Shown here: piece after piece, positions 8,442 through 18,763 of the stretch | Layout: each line of letters starts with the position of its first letter | Position numbering within the stretch: the stretch's first letter is position 1 | Assembly (NCBI GenBank): GCA_963755335.1 | Contig: CAVWJW010000005.1 | Span: 62,001 to 126,000, forward strand | Length of the DNA: 64,000 bases | Source of the DNA: UBA10649 sp963755335 | Lineage (GTDB): Bacteria > Actinomycetota > Actinomycetes > S36-B12 | Direction: 5' to 3' | Translations under genes and position numbers: made by a program | The notes under the pieces: generated by a model | Told to the model about the DNA's origin: nothing | Database searches by the model: none | The model's input: the letters and a program-made list of their open reading frames with translations, nothing else

Positions 8442-9473
8442 ATGGCTGCTTCATCGTCCTTCGTCGGCCGCGACATGGCCGTCGACTTGGGCACGGCCAA
8501 CACCCTGGTCTACGTACGCGGGCGCGGCATCGTCCTGAACGAGCCGTCGGTCGTCGCCATCAACAACAACACCGGCGGAATCCTCGCCGTGGGCTCCGAG
8601 GCCAAGCGCATGATCGGGCGCACGCCCGGCAACATCGTCGCGATCCGTCCGCTCAAGGACGGCGTCATCGCCGACTTCGACACCACCGAGCGCATGCTGC
8701 GCTACTTCATCCAGAAGGTGCACAAGCGCCGCCATCTGGCCAAGCCGCGGCTCATCGTGTGCGTTCCGTCGGGCATCACCGGCGTCGAGCAGCGCGCGGT
8801 CAAGGACGCCGGCTACGCGGCCGGTGCGCGCAAGGTCTTCATCATCGAGGAGCCGATGGCCGCGGCGATCGGCGCCGGCCTGCCGGTGCACGAGCCCACC
8901 GGCAACATGGTCGTCGACATCGGCGGCGGCACGTCCGAGGTCGCCGTCATCTCCCTCGGCGGAATCGTGTGCTCGCTGTCGGTCCGCGTGGGCGGCGACG
9001 AGCTCGACAACGCGATCATCCAGTACGTCAAGAAGGAGTACTCGCTGATGCTCGGCGAGCGCACCGCCGAGGAGATCAAGGTCGCCATCGGCTCGGCGTT
9101 CCCGATGCCCGACGAGCCGCACGCAGAGATCCGCGGCCGCGACCTCATCACCGGCCTGCCGCGCACGATTGTTGTTTCAGCGGAAGAGATTCGTCGCGCT
9201 ATCGACGAGCCCGTTCACGCGATCGTCGACGCCGTCAAGGCGACCCTCGACCGCACCCCGCCGGAGCTGTCCGGCGACATCATGGACCGCGGCATCGTCC
9301 TCACCGGTGGCGGCGCGCTGCTGCGCGGACTCGACGAGCGGCTGCGCCACGAGACCGGCATGCCGATCCTCATCGCCGACCGCCCGCTCGACTGCGTCGC
9401 GCTCGGCTCGGGCAAGTGCGTCGAGGAGTTCGAGGCCCTGCAGCAGGTGCTCATCTCGGAGCCTCGCCGCTAA
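8442..9473 (+). CDS. mreB: Rod shape-determining protein MreB
   Basis: MreB is the actin homologue that guides elongation-phase cell wall synthesis at the membrane. The phosphate-1 loop VDLGTANTLVYVRGRG lies near residues 13-28, and DIGGGTSE and LTGGGALLRG are the later nucleotide-binding loops. The start at 8442 (343 residues) is chosen over an in-frame ATG at 8403 because GGAAGG lies 11 bases before it and the family usually has only a short tail before F-x-G-R-D-M-A-V-D. It opens the mreB-mreC-mreD-mrdA-rodA cluster. MreB in a member of this phylum suggests lateral-wall growth or a sporulation-like role. Confidence 0.95.
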   Translation: MAASSSFVGRDMAVDLGTANTLVYVRGRGIVLNEPSVVAINNNTGGILAVGSEAKRMIGRTPGNIVAIRPLKDGVIADFDTTERMLRYFIQKVHKRRHLAKPRLIVCVPSGITGVEQRAVKDAGYAAGARKVFIIEEPMAAAIGAGLPVHEPTGNMVVDIGGGTSEVAVISLGGIVCSLSVRVGGDELDNAIIQYVKKEYSLMLGERTAEEIKVAIGSAFPMPDEPHAEIRGRDLITGLPRTIVVSAEEIRRAIDEPVHAIVDAVKATLDRTPPELSGDIMDRGIVLTGGGALLRGLDERLRHETGMPILIADRPLDCVALGSGKCVEEFEALQQVLISEPRR

Positions 9474-9524
9474 TCACGCGGGTGGCTGCGGTCTTCGCGC
9501 CCTGCGGCAGGAGAGACTGTCACC

Positions 9525-10560
9525 ATGCTGTCCCGCCGAACCCGCATCCTGCTTTCGGTGCTGGTCGTGACGGCGCTCACGTTCGTCATCCTCGATCTCC
9601 GCGGTGGCGAGGGCCCGCTCAGCGGCGTCCGCAACCTCGCGTCGAACACCCTCGGTGGTCTGGAGCGGGTGGGCGCGACGGTGTTCTCGCCGCTCACCAA
9701 TGCCACGGCGTGGTGGTCGAGCATGCGCGACCAGGCCGGGCAGATCGACCGCCTGTCCGCCGAGAACGCGAAGCTGCGCGGCGAGGCGGACCAGATGAAG
9801 AACGACAAGGCCCGCGTCGCCGCACTGGACGGCCTTCTGCGCGTGGCCAATGTCGGGCAGTACCGGATCATCCCCGCCGAGGTCATCGCCGTGGGACCCT
9901 CGCAGGACTTCTCCTGGACGATCACCATCGACGCGGGCAAGGACGACGGCGTCGAGCAGGACATGTCCGTGATCAACGGGGACGGCCTGGTGGGGCGCGT
10001 GCTGAAGGTCACCGCCAACACGTCCACCGTGGTGCTGATCGTCGACTCGTCGTCGGCCGTGGGCGGTCGGGTGGCCGGCTCCGGCGAGATCGGGATCGTG
10101 TCGGGGACGGGCCGTCAGGACTCCATGGAGTTCCAGCTGCTCGACCCGCTCGGCGACCTGCGCGTGGGCGACGCGCTGGTGACGTTCGGGTCGAAGGGCG
10201 GACGCCCGTTCGCGGCGGGCCTGCCGATCGGAGCAGTGTCCGAGGTCAGCGGCACCCCCGGCCAGCTCACCCGCGTCGCCACCGTCAAGCCGTACATCAA
10301 CGTGTCGACGCTGAGCATCGTCGGCGTCGTCACCGTGCCGCCGCGCACCGATCCGCGCGACTCGGTGCTGCCGCGCAGCGCCACCCTGAACCCCTCGCCG
10401 ACTCCGGTGCCCCTAGGCGCGGCGGTCCGGTTCGAGTTCGAGCGCCGGCGCCACGCCGAGCGCCAGTGCGTCCGTCGCGCCACAGGTCGAGACGCCGGCC
10501 ACGCTGCAGCCGCGCAAGAAGAAGAAGGCCGCCGCCAGTCCGTCACCGAGCCCCTCGTGA
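9525..10560 (+). CDS. mreC: Rod shape-determining protein MreC (frameshifted near the end)
   Basis: MreC is a bitopic membrane protein that links MreB to the periplasmic-side wall synthesis enzymes. An N-terminal anchor (residues about 8-25), a coiled coil (about 65-100, QIDRLSAENAKLRGEAD) and two beta-barrel lobes are present. Near 10,417-10,428 the reading frame changes by one extra base. The repaired tail is Ser/Ala/Pro-rich with a Lys run, which is usual, and stops at 10560. The unrepaired frame instead runs to 10571 with an Arg-rich tail unlike the family. The start follows GGAGAG at 9509-9514. Confidence 0.88.
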
Positions 10561-10567
10561 CGACGCC

Positions 10568-11119
10568 ATGATGTGGCGCCAGGTGCTGATCATCGGCACC
10601 GCCGTCCTCGCCTCCGTCATCATCGAGCTGACCCTGCTCTCGCGGCTCGATCTGCCCGGGGCCACGCCGGACCTCGTGATCGTCACCGTCGTGGCCATCG
10701 GCCTGTCGATGGGTCCCACGCAGGGCGCGGTCGCCGGCTTCTCCGCGGGCATCCTCATCGACGTGGCACCGCCGGCCGACACCCTGCTGGGCGTCAACGC
10801 GATCGTCTACCTCGTCGTCGGCTTCATCACCGGCTTCGCGGTCGACCCGCGCGACCGCACCGTGCCGATCGAGATCGGCATCGTGGGCCTGTCCGCCGCG
10901 GGCGCCACCCTGGCCACGTCCGCGCTCGACACCCTGATGGGCAGCGGCCGGGTGGTGTGGTCGGAGGTCCCCGGCATGGTCCTGACCAGTGCCGTCTACG
11001 CCGTGATCATGGCGCCGCTGATCATCCTGGCGGTGGAATGGGTGGTGCGGAAGGCGACTCCCGAGATCCTGGTGAACCGCGGCGTGACGGTCGCCGGCCG
11101 GGAAAATTCCCGACAATAG
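10568..11119 (+). CDS. mreD: Rod shape-determining protein MreD
   Basis: A 183-residue polytopic membrane protein with five to six hydrophobic segments. The motif LPGATPDLVIVTVVAIGL and the GFSAGILIDVAPP stretch are typical of MreD. It follows mreC within a few bases and precedes mrdA, the normal order. MreD is thought to balance the MreC-PBP2 interaction. Confidence 0.9.
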   Translation: MMWRQVLIIGTAVLASVIIELTLLSRLDLPGATPDLVIVTVVAIGLSMGPTQGAVAGFSAGILIDVAPPADTLLGVNAIVYLVVGFITGFAVDPRDRTVPIEIGIVGLSAAGATLATSALDTLMGSGRVVWSEVPGMVLTSAVYAVIMAPLIILAVEWVVRKATPEILVNRGVTVAGRENSRQ

Positions 11120-11231
11120 CGGACAAAATAGGACACGCGGAACCGAGGCACCTCCCGACTCGTCGTACCTTCATACCTAGGCATGGCCGGCTTCGGCGTG
11201 CCGTCGGGCGGCGGGCGAGGGGAGTGGTGAC

Positions 11232-13389
11232 GTGAGCGAGCGCTCCAACCTGCGCCTCCTCGTCCTCGCTGTCCTCGTGGTCTCGCTGCTCGGCACCCTC
11301 GTCGCGCGCACCTTCTACCTGCAGGTCATGACGGGCGCGACCTACAAGGCGGCCGCCGCCAACAACACCGTGCGCGAGGTCGTCGAGCCCGCCGTGCGTG
11401 GCCTGATCATCGACCAGGCGGGCCGCCCGCTCGTGTCGAACCGGACGTCGGTCGTCGTCACCGTGGACCGCCTCGCGCTGAAGAAGGAGCCGGACGGCGG
11501 CACCGAGGTGGTCAAGCGGCTGGCCAAGATCCTCGACCTGCCGGTGAAGAAGATCTCCGAGCGGCTGCTCAACTGCGGCACGACGGACGCCCCGCCACCG
11601 CCGCTGTGCTGGAACGGCTCGCCGTACCAGCCCGTTCCCGTCGCGAAGGACGTCGACACCCAGACCGCGCTGACCATCATGGAGCGGCGCCGCGACTTCC
11701 CGGGCATCTCCGCCAAGCTCGAGGCGATCCGCGAGTACCCGGCGCCCTTCAACGTCAATGCGGCGCACATCCTCGGGTACCTCGGGCCGGTCACCGAGGA
11801 GCAGATGCAGGTGCAGGGCGACTCGTCTCAGTGGGACCGGCTGCGACGCACCGACGTCGTCGGCCGCTCGGGCCTGGAGAAGTCCTACGACACCGAGCTG
11901 CGCGGCAAGCCGGGCATCACGACGCTGGCCGTCGACACCGCGGGTCATGTCACCGGGACGCTCGAGGACCAGGCCGCCGGTGGCGGGCGACTACGTGGTC
12001 AGCACCATCGACTCGCACCTGCAGGAGGTCGTCGAGCAGCAGCTGATCGCGGCCGTCAACCGCGCACGCACGCAGGGCTACCCGGGCAAGTCCGGGGCCG
12101 CCGTCGTCATGGACGTCACCAACGGGCACATCCTCGCGATGGCCAGCTACCCGACCTACGACCCGTCGATCTGGGTCGGTGGCGTCACGAAGAAGCAGTT
12201 CCAGGCCCTCGTGAAGAGCGACTCGCTGTCGTCCAACGCCTACCAGGGCACGTTCGCCCCCGGCTCGACGTACAAGGTCATCAGCACGGCCGCCGCTGGC
12301 AAGGAGAAGTTCAACCTGCAGGGCACCTACCGCTGCCCGGCCAAGGTGAAGGTCGGCGGCCAGACGTTCAACAACTTCGAGTCGTCCGCCTACGGTCGCA
12401 TCTCGCTCTCGCGAGCCCTCGAGGTCTCCTGCAACACCGTCTTCTACGGCCTGGCCGAGCGGATGTGGCAGAAGGCCGGCGGACCGGACGCGGGCACCGA
12501 CGGCGCGGATCCGATCGCCGACGTCGCGCACATGTTCGGCCTCGGCACCAAGACGGGCGTCGACCTGCCCGGCGAGGCCGCGGGCCACGTCTCCAGCCGC
12601 GCCTTCAAGGCCAGCAACTGGGAGGCCATGAAGGACACCTGGTGCAAGAACGCTGCCGGTGGCTACCCCGAGACGCGCAAGACCGACCCCAAGCTCGCCG
12701 ACTACTACACCGCGCTCGACAAGGAGAACTGCACCGACGGCTACCAGTGGCGCGCGGGTGACGCACTGAACGCCGCCATCGGGCAGGGCGACACGGCCGT
12801 GACGCCGCTGCAGATGGCGATGGTCTACTCCGCGGTCGCGAACGGCGGAACCGTCTACCAGCCGCAGGTGGCCAAGGCCCTGCTGAGCGCTGACGGCAAG
12901 GTGGTCAAGGAGTTCCCGCCGGTCGTCAAGGACACCGTCGCGGTGCCGAAGGGGACCTTCAAGTTCCTGCACAAGGCCCTGCCGGGCGTGACGACCAGCG
13001 GCTCCGGCGAGACCCCGTTCGTCGGATTCCCGCTCGACAAGATCCCGATCGCGTCGAAGACCGGATCGGCGCAGGTCACCGGCAACAAGGTGTCGACCTC
13101 GTGGTTCGCGTCCTACGCGCCGGCCAACAACCCGCGCTACGCCGTCATCATGATGGTCACCGAGGGCGGCACCGGCTCGAAGACCTCCGGCCCCAGCGTC
13201 CGCAAGATCTACGAGTCGATCTTCGGCGTGCACTTCGGCTCGGTGAACCCGAGCAAGAGCATCCTCGTCGGCGGCGCGCCGCGCGACAGCCTGCCGGTCG
13301 TCCGGCCGGACGGCAGCCCCGTCGAGCCGAAGGGCAAGGATGCCGGTGTGGCCCCGAGTCGTCCGATCGCAACAGGGAGTGGCGGATGA
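11232..13389 (+). CDS. mrdA: Penicillin-binding protein 2 (frameshifted)
   Basis: Elongation-specific transpeptidase that cross-links peptidoglycan together with RodA. An N-terminal anchor, the dimerisation domain and the transpeptidase motifs are all visible: STYK in APGSTYKV, SCN in VSCNT, and KTG in SKTGSAQ. One extra base near 11,975-11,985 breaks the frame between GTLEDQAA and GDYVVSTIDS; once repaired the product is about 718 residues. The GTG at 11232 follows a GAGGGGAGTGG stretch. The stop overlaps the rodA ATG (ATGA). Confidence 0.9.
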
Positions 13390-14565
13390 GCCAGATGTTC
13401 GGCACTGACGTGTCGACTCGTCCGATGTCCTCCTCCCGGGGTGGCAGCTACTGGCGCGACCTCGACTGGATCCTGCTCATCGCGGCCGTCGCCACGACGG
13501 TCTACGGCGCGATGCTCGTGTGGTCGGCCAGCAAGGCCGACATGGCGTCCGCGTCCGATCCCCAGTCGTACCTGAAGAAGCACCTGGTCAACGTCTTCGC
13601 GGGAGTCGGCGCTCGGCTTCATCGCCTCGCGTGTCGGCTACCGATGGCTGCGTGCCTACACGCCGCTGATCTACGGGATCTCCATCTTCATGCTGATCCT
13701 GCCGTTCATCCCGCACGTCGGTGCTCGCATCGCCGGTGCACGCGCGTGGATCGCCATGCCCGGAGGCTTCACGCTCCAACCGTCGGAGTTCACAAAGGTC
13801 GCCGTCATCCTGATGATGGCCGTGCTGCTGTCGGAGAAGCACGACATCGAGAGCGAGCCGCCGACGCGCGACGTGCTGATGGCGCTGGCGGCGGCGGCCG
13901 TCCCGATCATGATCATCCTCGTCCAGAACGACACCGGCACCGTCCTGATCCTGGGGTCGGTCGCGTTGTCGATGATCGCCGTCTCGGGGGTCCGAACGCG
14001 CTGGGTGATCGGGATGATCGGCACGACGGTCATCGGCGTCTTGCTGGCGATCCAGCTCGGGGTGCTCAAGGAGTACCAGGTCCAGCGGCTGACATCGTTC
14101 ATCGATCCAGGCGCCAACGTCAGCAGCGCCGCGTACAACGCGAACCAGGCGCGCATCGCGATCGGCGGCGGCGGCATGTTCGGCTACGGGCTGTTCCAGG
14201 GCCCGCAGACGCAGGGCAAGTTCGTGCCCGTCAACGAGAGCGACTTCATCTTCACGGTGGTGGGGGAGGAGCTCGGCTTCGTCGGCGCCCTCGTCCTGAT
14301 CCTGCTGCTGGGCGTCATGCTCTGGCGGGCCGTCGTCATCGCCTACCGGGCCGACGACATGTTCGGCCGCCTCGTCGCGACCGGCATCATCGCGTGGCTG
14401 GCGTTCCAGATGTTCGAGAACATCGGGATGTCGCTGGGCATCATGCCCATCACCGGCATCCCGCTGCCCCTCGTCTCGGCCGGAGGCACGTCGATGATGG
14501 CCACCTGGATAGCCATCGGCCTGCTGCAGAACGTGCGACTGCACGCGGTGCGCGCGGGCGCCTGA
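13386..14565 (+). CDS. rodA: Rod shape protein RodA, SEDS glycosyltransferase (frameshifted)
   Basis: RodA polymerises lipid II into glycan strands in the elongasome. After repair of one extra base near 13,605 the protein is about 392 residues with ten membrane segments. The family signatures QPSEFTK, the Asp of VQNDTGT, the GLFQGPQTQGKFVPVNESDFIF loop and the final GIPLPLVSAGGTSM motif are all there. A start four bases into the mrdA stop shows translational coupling. The gene ends just before a palindromic repeat. Confidence 0.9.
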
Positions 14566-14591
14566 CCTCCCGCCACCGGATTCCCTTGCCC

Positions 14592-14645
14592 GTCTTGAGG
14601 TTGTGGGGGCTGCGCGTTCCGCGGAAGCCCCCACAACCTCAAGAC
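14592..14645. repeat. Palindromic intergenic repeat, copy 3
   Basis: Perfect 20-base arms (14592-14611 and 14626-14645) around a loop holding CGCG-TTC-CGCG, so almost the whole 54 bases can fold. It lies between the convergent ends of rodA and the DUF559-like gene, and its right arm supplies the TGA stop (14639-14641) of the latter. Confidence 0.92.
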
Positions 14646-15571
14646 CGCGATGGGATCCAGCCTCCGCTGTGAAGGAGGGGGCGCAGGATGCCCGGGATGT
14701 AGGACGGGGTGCGGCAGTCCGCCCACGTGAATCTGACGATGCTGACGCCCGCCCCGGCCAGGAAGGCGTTCTGCCGGCGGCGGTCGTGGAGCAGCGCCTC
14801 GGGCAGTTCGTGCACGCTGCGGCCGTCGGCCTCGGCGACCAGCCATGTTCCGTCGCGCAGTCGCCAGCCCATGTCGCCGTAGCCGAGCAGGGCGCCGTGG
14901 TCGTCCGACACGATGGGCACTTGGAGCGCATCGGGAGGGAACCCAGCATCGCTGGCCCGAAGGCGAACTCGAGTCTCCAACGGTGATTGGGCGCCCCATC
15001 GCGCGCAGCTGAGAACGTCACGCCCCGAAACGCACCTAGGTCGCCGGGCCATCAATGCACGGATGGCAGGCAGGTCGTCCTGCGTGATCTTCTCTTGGTG
15101 CAATGCCGAGTCAAGGCAGGCAACCGCCCAGTCGCGAGAGAGCAGTCGGGCGCTGTCCGCCAGAGTCCGGACGACCGTCGTGGCCGGAACGCCCAGGACA
15201 TCGATTCGTTCCTCTGCTGACACCCGCCAGAAGTGCAGGTCGATGTCGGCGCGCTGGGCCTTCTCGAGTCCAGGTGGCACAGCGAACTGCGGAGCGAGCC
15301 TCGTCGGGCAGCCCTCGATCTGGTGTAGCGCGATCGCGGAAGTCAGAACCGCGAAGGACTCAGGGCCCAGGTGCAGGTGCGCGGCGAGCAGGTCCGGGCA
15401 CGGATGAGCGGAGGGTTCAACCTCGTAGACCCCGCGGTAGGGGCTGCGCCAACGACCGACGGCGCGACGATGGCGAATCGCCTCGACGCTCGTGCCAGTA
15501 GCTCGGAGGTCGCTCCTGGTCGCCCAGCCTTGGGTGACGGGCATGGTCGGTTGACCGTCGGGGATCGTCAT
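14639..15571 (-). CDS. AbiEi/DUF559-like protein (putative nuclease-fold)
   Basis: A 310-residue protein of a type common in actinobacteria. The N-terminal 60 residues resemble the winged-helix AbiEi antitoxin head (TRSDLRATGTSVEAIRHRR, then RWRSPYRGVY). The middle has the ATTVVRTLADSARLL helix. The C-terminal part has SPLETRVRLRAS, then GDMGWRLRDGTWLVAEADGR and a histidine-bearing helix, resembling the DUF559/Vsr restriction-like fold with an Asp-x(n)-Glu-x-Asp core. No partner toxin gene is next to it. It stands alone between two inverted palindromes. The start is uncertain (15571 or 15544). Confidence 0.75.
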   Translation of the reverse strand: MTIPDGQPTMPVTQGWATRSDLRATGTSVEAIRHRRAVGRWRSPYRGVYEVEPSAHPCPDLLAAHLHLGPESFAVLTSAIALHQIEGCPTRLAPQFAVPPGLEKAQRADIDLHFWRVSAEERIDVLGVPATTVVRTLADSARLLSRDWAVACLDSALHQEKITQDDLPAIRALMARRPRCVSGRDVLSCARWGAQSPLETRVRLRASDAGFPPDALQVPIVSDDHGALLGYGDMGWRLRDGTWLVAEADGRSVHELPEALLHDRRRQNAFLAGAGVSIVRFTWADCRTPSYIPGILRPLLHSGGWIPSRS

Positions 15572-15668
15572 GGCGGTGAGCGTCAACCCGCGGGTCCACG
15601 CGTTGGAGCGTTCATGGGGGCGACTGTGGACGGGTGCCCACCCGTGTGAGCCCAGTGGACCCGCCGCT

Positions 15669-15718
15669 CTTGAGGTTGTGGGGGCTGCCGCGGAACGCGC
15701 AGCCCCCACAACCTCAAG
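15669..15718. repeat. Palindromic intergenic repeat, copy 4
   Basis: Perfect 19-base arms (15669-15687 and 15700-15718) around CCGCGGAACGCG. The loop is the reverse complement of the copy 3 loop, so copies 3 and 4 face opposite ways. It lies between the start of the DUF559-like gene and the next gene, 92 bases upstream of that gene's -10 box. Confidence 0.92.
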
Positions 15719-15810
15719 GTCGCCACGAATCGTGGTGAGGGCGGGTCGGCGGAGCCGTGTATGGGGCGGGTCGGCGAAAGCGGTGGGGAGGCGGGGTCTT
15801 CGGGGCTGGG

Positions 15811-15816
15811 TATCCT
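15811..15816 (+). promoter_or_regulatory. -10 box, leaderless, radical SAM gene
   Basis: TATCCT lies 6 bases before the GTG at 15823, with no ribosome binding site between. Confidence 0.5.
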
Positions 15817-15822
15817 CATTCG

Positions 15823-17825
15823 GTGACTTCCCCCCGCACGGCCGGCGATTCGGTCTCCCGCACCACCGGCGAATCGGTGTTCGAGCAGCTCGAGCAGCTG
15901 CTGCCCTTCGTGACGAAGCCGATCCAGTACGTCGGTGGCGAGGTGAACTCCGTCGTCAAGGAGTGGGACGCCGTCGACGTGCGCTGGGCGCTCATGTACC
16001 CCGACGCGTACGAGGTCGGTGCGCCCAACCAGGGCGTCCAGATCCTCTACGAGGTGATCAACGAGCGCGACGACGCTCTCGCCGAGCGGACCTATGCGGT
16101 CTGGCCGGACCTCGAGGCGCTCATGCGCGAGCACGATGTGCCCCAGTTCACCGTCGACGCGCACCGCGCGCTGGGCGACTTCGACGTGTTCGGTCTGTCG
16201 TTCAGCACCGAGCTGGGCTACACGAACATGCTCACCGCCCTCGACCTCGCCGGCATCCCGCTGATGGCGATCGAGCGCGACGAGAGCCATCCGATCGTCA
16301 TCGCGGGCGGGCACGCCGCGTTCAACCCCGAGCCCATCTCCGACTTCATCGACGCGGCAGTCCTCGGCGACGGCGAGGAGGCCGTGCTGCTGATCACCGA
16401 CATCGTGCGCGACTGGAAGGCGGGCGGACGCGAGGGCGGTCGGCAGGGCCTGCTGGCCACGCTTGCGCGTACCGGCTCGATCTACGTGCCGCAGTTCTAC
16501 GACGTGGAGTACCTGGCCGACGGTCGGATCCAGCGGGTCGTCACCCAATCGCGGCCGATGCTCCGTGGCGCGTGCGCAAGCACACGCTGATGGATCTCGA
16601 CCAGTGGCCGTACCCGAAGAGTCCCTTGGTACCACTGGCCGAGACCGTGCACGAGCGCATGGGCGTCGAGATCTTCCGCGGATGCACGCGCGGGTGCCGG
16701 TTCTGCCAGGCCGGCATGATCACGCGGCCGGTCCGCGAGCGCAGCATCACCAGCATCGCGCAGATCGTGCAGAACGGTCTGGAGAAGACCGGCTACGAGG
16801 AGGTGGGCCTCCTGTCGCTGTCGAGTGCCGATCACTCCGAGATCGCCGACATCGCGCGCAACCTCGCCGATCGGTACGAGGACAGCAAGGTGTCGCTGTC
16901 ACTGCCGAGCACGCGCGTCGACGCCTTCAACGTGGACCTCGCCAACGAGCTGTCGCGCAACGGCCGACGCAGCGGCCTGACGTTCGCCCCCGAGGGCGGC
17001 AGCGAGCGCATGCGCAAGGTGATCAACAAGCAGGTCACCGAGGAGGACCTCATCCGCACCGTCACGACGGCGTACGCGGGCGGGTGGCGTCAGGTGAAGC
17101 TCTACTTCATGTGCGGGCTCCCGACGGAGACCGACGAGGACGTGCTGCAGATCGCCGAGCTGGCACGCGAGGTCATCAAGGCGGGGCGGGCAGCGACCGG
17201 CTCGAAGGACATCCGCTGCACGGTGTCGATCGGCGGATTCGTGCCGAAGCCGCATACGCCGTTCCAGTGGGCCGCGCAGCTCGACCACGAGACGACGGAC
17301 GACCGCCTGCGCAAGCTGCGCGAGGCGATCCGGGCGGACAAGCAGTTCGCGAAGGCGATCGGCGTCCGCTACCACGACGGACGGCCGGGAATCGTCGAAG
17401 GGCTGCTGTCGCGCGGGGACCGCCGCGTCGGTGGCGTCATCCTCCAGGCGTGGCGCGACGGCGCGCGCTTCGACGGCTGGAGCGAGCACTTCTCCTTCGA
17501 CCGCTGGATGACCGCGGCGCAGAAGGCGCTCGAGGACCAGCCGGTCGACGTCGACTGGTTCACCACGCGGGAGCGCCAGCGCACCGAGGTGCTGCCGTGG
17601 GACCACCTCGACTCCGGACTGGACTCGGAATGGCTGTGGGACGACTGGCAGGACGCGCTCGCCGAGGTCGGCGTGGAGGACTGCCGGTGGACGCCGTGCT
17701 TCGACTGCGGGGTGTGCGACCAGATGGACACCGAGATCCAGGTCGGCCCGACCGGCGTCGTGAACCTGCCTATGCCGGCCCTGCCCGCGCGCAATCCGGT
17801 CCTGGCCCCGGTCGGCGAGGCCTGA
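15823..17825 (+). CDS. TIGR03960 family B12-binding/radical SAM protein (frameshifted)
   Basis: A radical S-adenosylmethionine protein of about 667 residues after repair of one missing base near 16,556. The N-terminal third resembles a cobalamin-binding region; the radical SAM cluster motif is CTRGCRFC (CxxxCxxC), near residue 286. The C-terminal part holds CFDCGVCDQ. Homologues sit directly before the TIGR03936 partner, as here, and before rne in actinobacteria; in many bacteria the two are one protein. A role in RNA modification has been suggested for the pair, but the reaction is unknown to me. The GTG start is set by the leaderless -10 box. Confidence 0.85.
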
Positions 17826-17826
17826 C

Positions 17827-18564
17827 GTGGCCCGAAACCTCCCGCCCGACCGCAATGTCGCGCCGACGGTCCAGAAGCTGCGGCTGCACTACGCCAAGCG
17901 TGGACGCCTGCGCTTCTCGAGCCACCGCGACTTCCAGCGCGCCCTCGAGCGGGCGCTGCGCCGCGCCGAGATCCCGATGGCGTACAGCGCCGGCTTCCAC
18001 CCGCATCCGAAGGTGTCGTACGCCAATGCCGCCCCGACCGGGGTGGCCAGCGAGGCCGAGTACCTCGAGATCGGCGTCGCGCAGGAGTGCGACCCCGCCG
18101 CGGTGCGGACCGCCCTCGACGACGCCCTCCCCGAAGGCTTCGTGGTGATGGACGTGGTGGCCGGTCGTACGCCCGACTTCGTGCAGCGCCTTGAGGCGAG
18201 CGTGTGGCAGGTGGAGCTGCCCGGGGTCTCGCCCGAGGTGGCCATGGCGGCGGCCGAGCGATTCCTGGCGACGCCGGAGGTGATCGTCGAGCGGCTCACC
18301 AAGAACGGGGTGAGGCAGTTCGACGCGCGCGAGGCGGTTCTGCTCGTGGATGGCGCCGGGTCCGATCCCGACTGTGCGATACTCACCTTGGTCGTTCGGC
18401 ACGGGACCCCGTCCGTACGACCCGACGACGTTCTCCTCGCGCTTCGACGTGTGGCTGACCTCGTGCCGCCCAAGCCCCCACGGGTGACCCGGCTGGCACA
18501 GGGGCCGCTTGACGAGGCAGGAACCTCGGTGACCGACCCGTTGGACCCTGACCGGTCCAGCTGA
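17827..18564 (+). CDS. TIGR03936 family protein (DUF2344)
   Basis: A 245-residue partner of the preceding radical SAM protein, starting one base after its stop. Typical features are LRLHYAKRGRLRFSSHRDF near residue 18 and AGFHPHPKVSYANAAPTG near residue 55. In other bacteria this domain is fused to the radical SAM protein, so the two probably act together. The last 40 residues are Pro-rich. A perfect hairpin follows the stop. Confidence 0.85.
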   Translation: MARNLPPDRNVAPTVQKLRLHYAKRGRLRFSSHRDFQRALERALRRAEIPMAYSAGFHPHPKVSYANAAPTGVASEAEYLEIGVAQECDPAAVRTALDDALPEGFVVMDVVAGRTPDFVQRLEASVWQVELPGVSPEVAMAAAERFLATPEVIVERLTKNGVRQFDAREAVLLVDGAGSDPDCAILTLVVRHGTPSVRPDDVLLALRRVADLVPPKPPRVTRLAQGPLDEAGTSVTDPLDPDRSS

Positions 18565-18568
18565 GTCA

Positions 18569-18589
18569 CCGGGCGGAAACACCGCCCGG
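18569..18589 (+). terminator. Strong hairpin after the DUF2344 gene
   Basis: CCGGGCGG and CCGCCCGG form an 8-base perfect stem with a 5-base AAACA loop, five bases after the stop codon. No T-run follows, so it may be a weak terminator, a processing barrier or part of the rne leader. Confidence 0.4.
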
Positions 18590-18763
18590 GGATGTGCCAC
18601 CAAGGATCTGAGCGGGATCTGCCGTCGGCGAGATGAGGAACGCCGCGCACATGCGCGCTTCTCACCTCGTACCCCCGAAGGCTTGGCAAGGCCCGCACCG
18701 TCGGCGCCCTGCCCGAGGAGTGCCGCGGCTACGCCGGTCGGCACCGTTAAGGAGTACGACCAC

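Noticed and set aside
11970..11990. Programmed ribosomal frameshifting in mrdA and similar breaks
   Set aside because: No slippery heptamer plus structure recurs at the breaks, they occur in many unrelated genes and go in both directions, so sequence error is simpler.
14592..15718. The palindromes as simple transcription terminators
   Set aside because: There is no T-run on either side, and copy 4 lies between divergent start regions where a terminator makes no sense.
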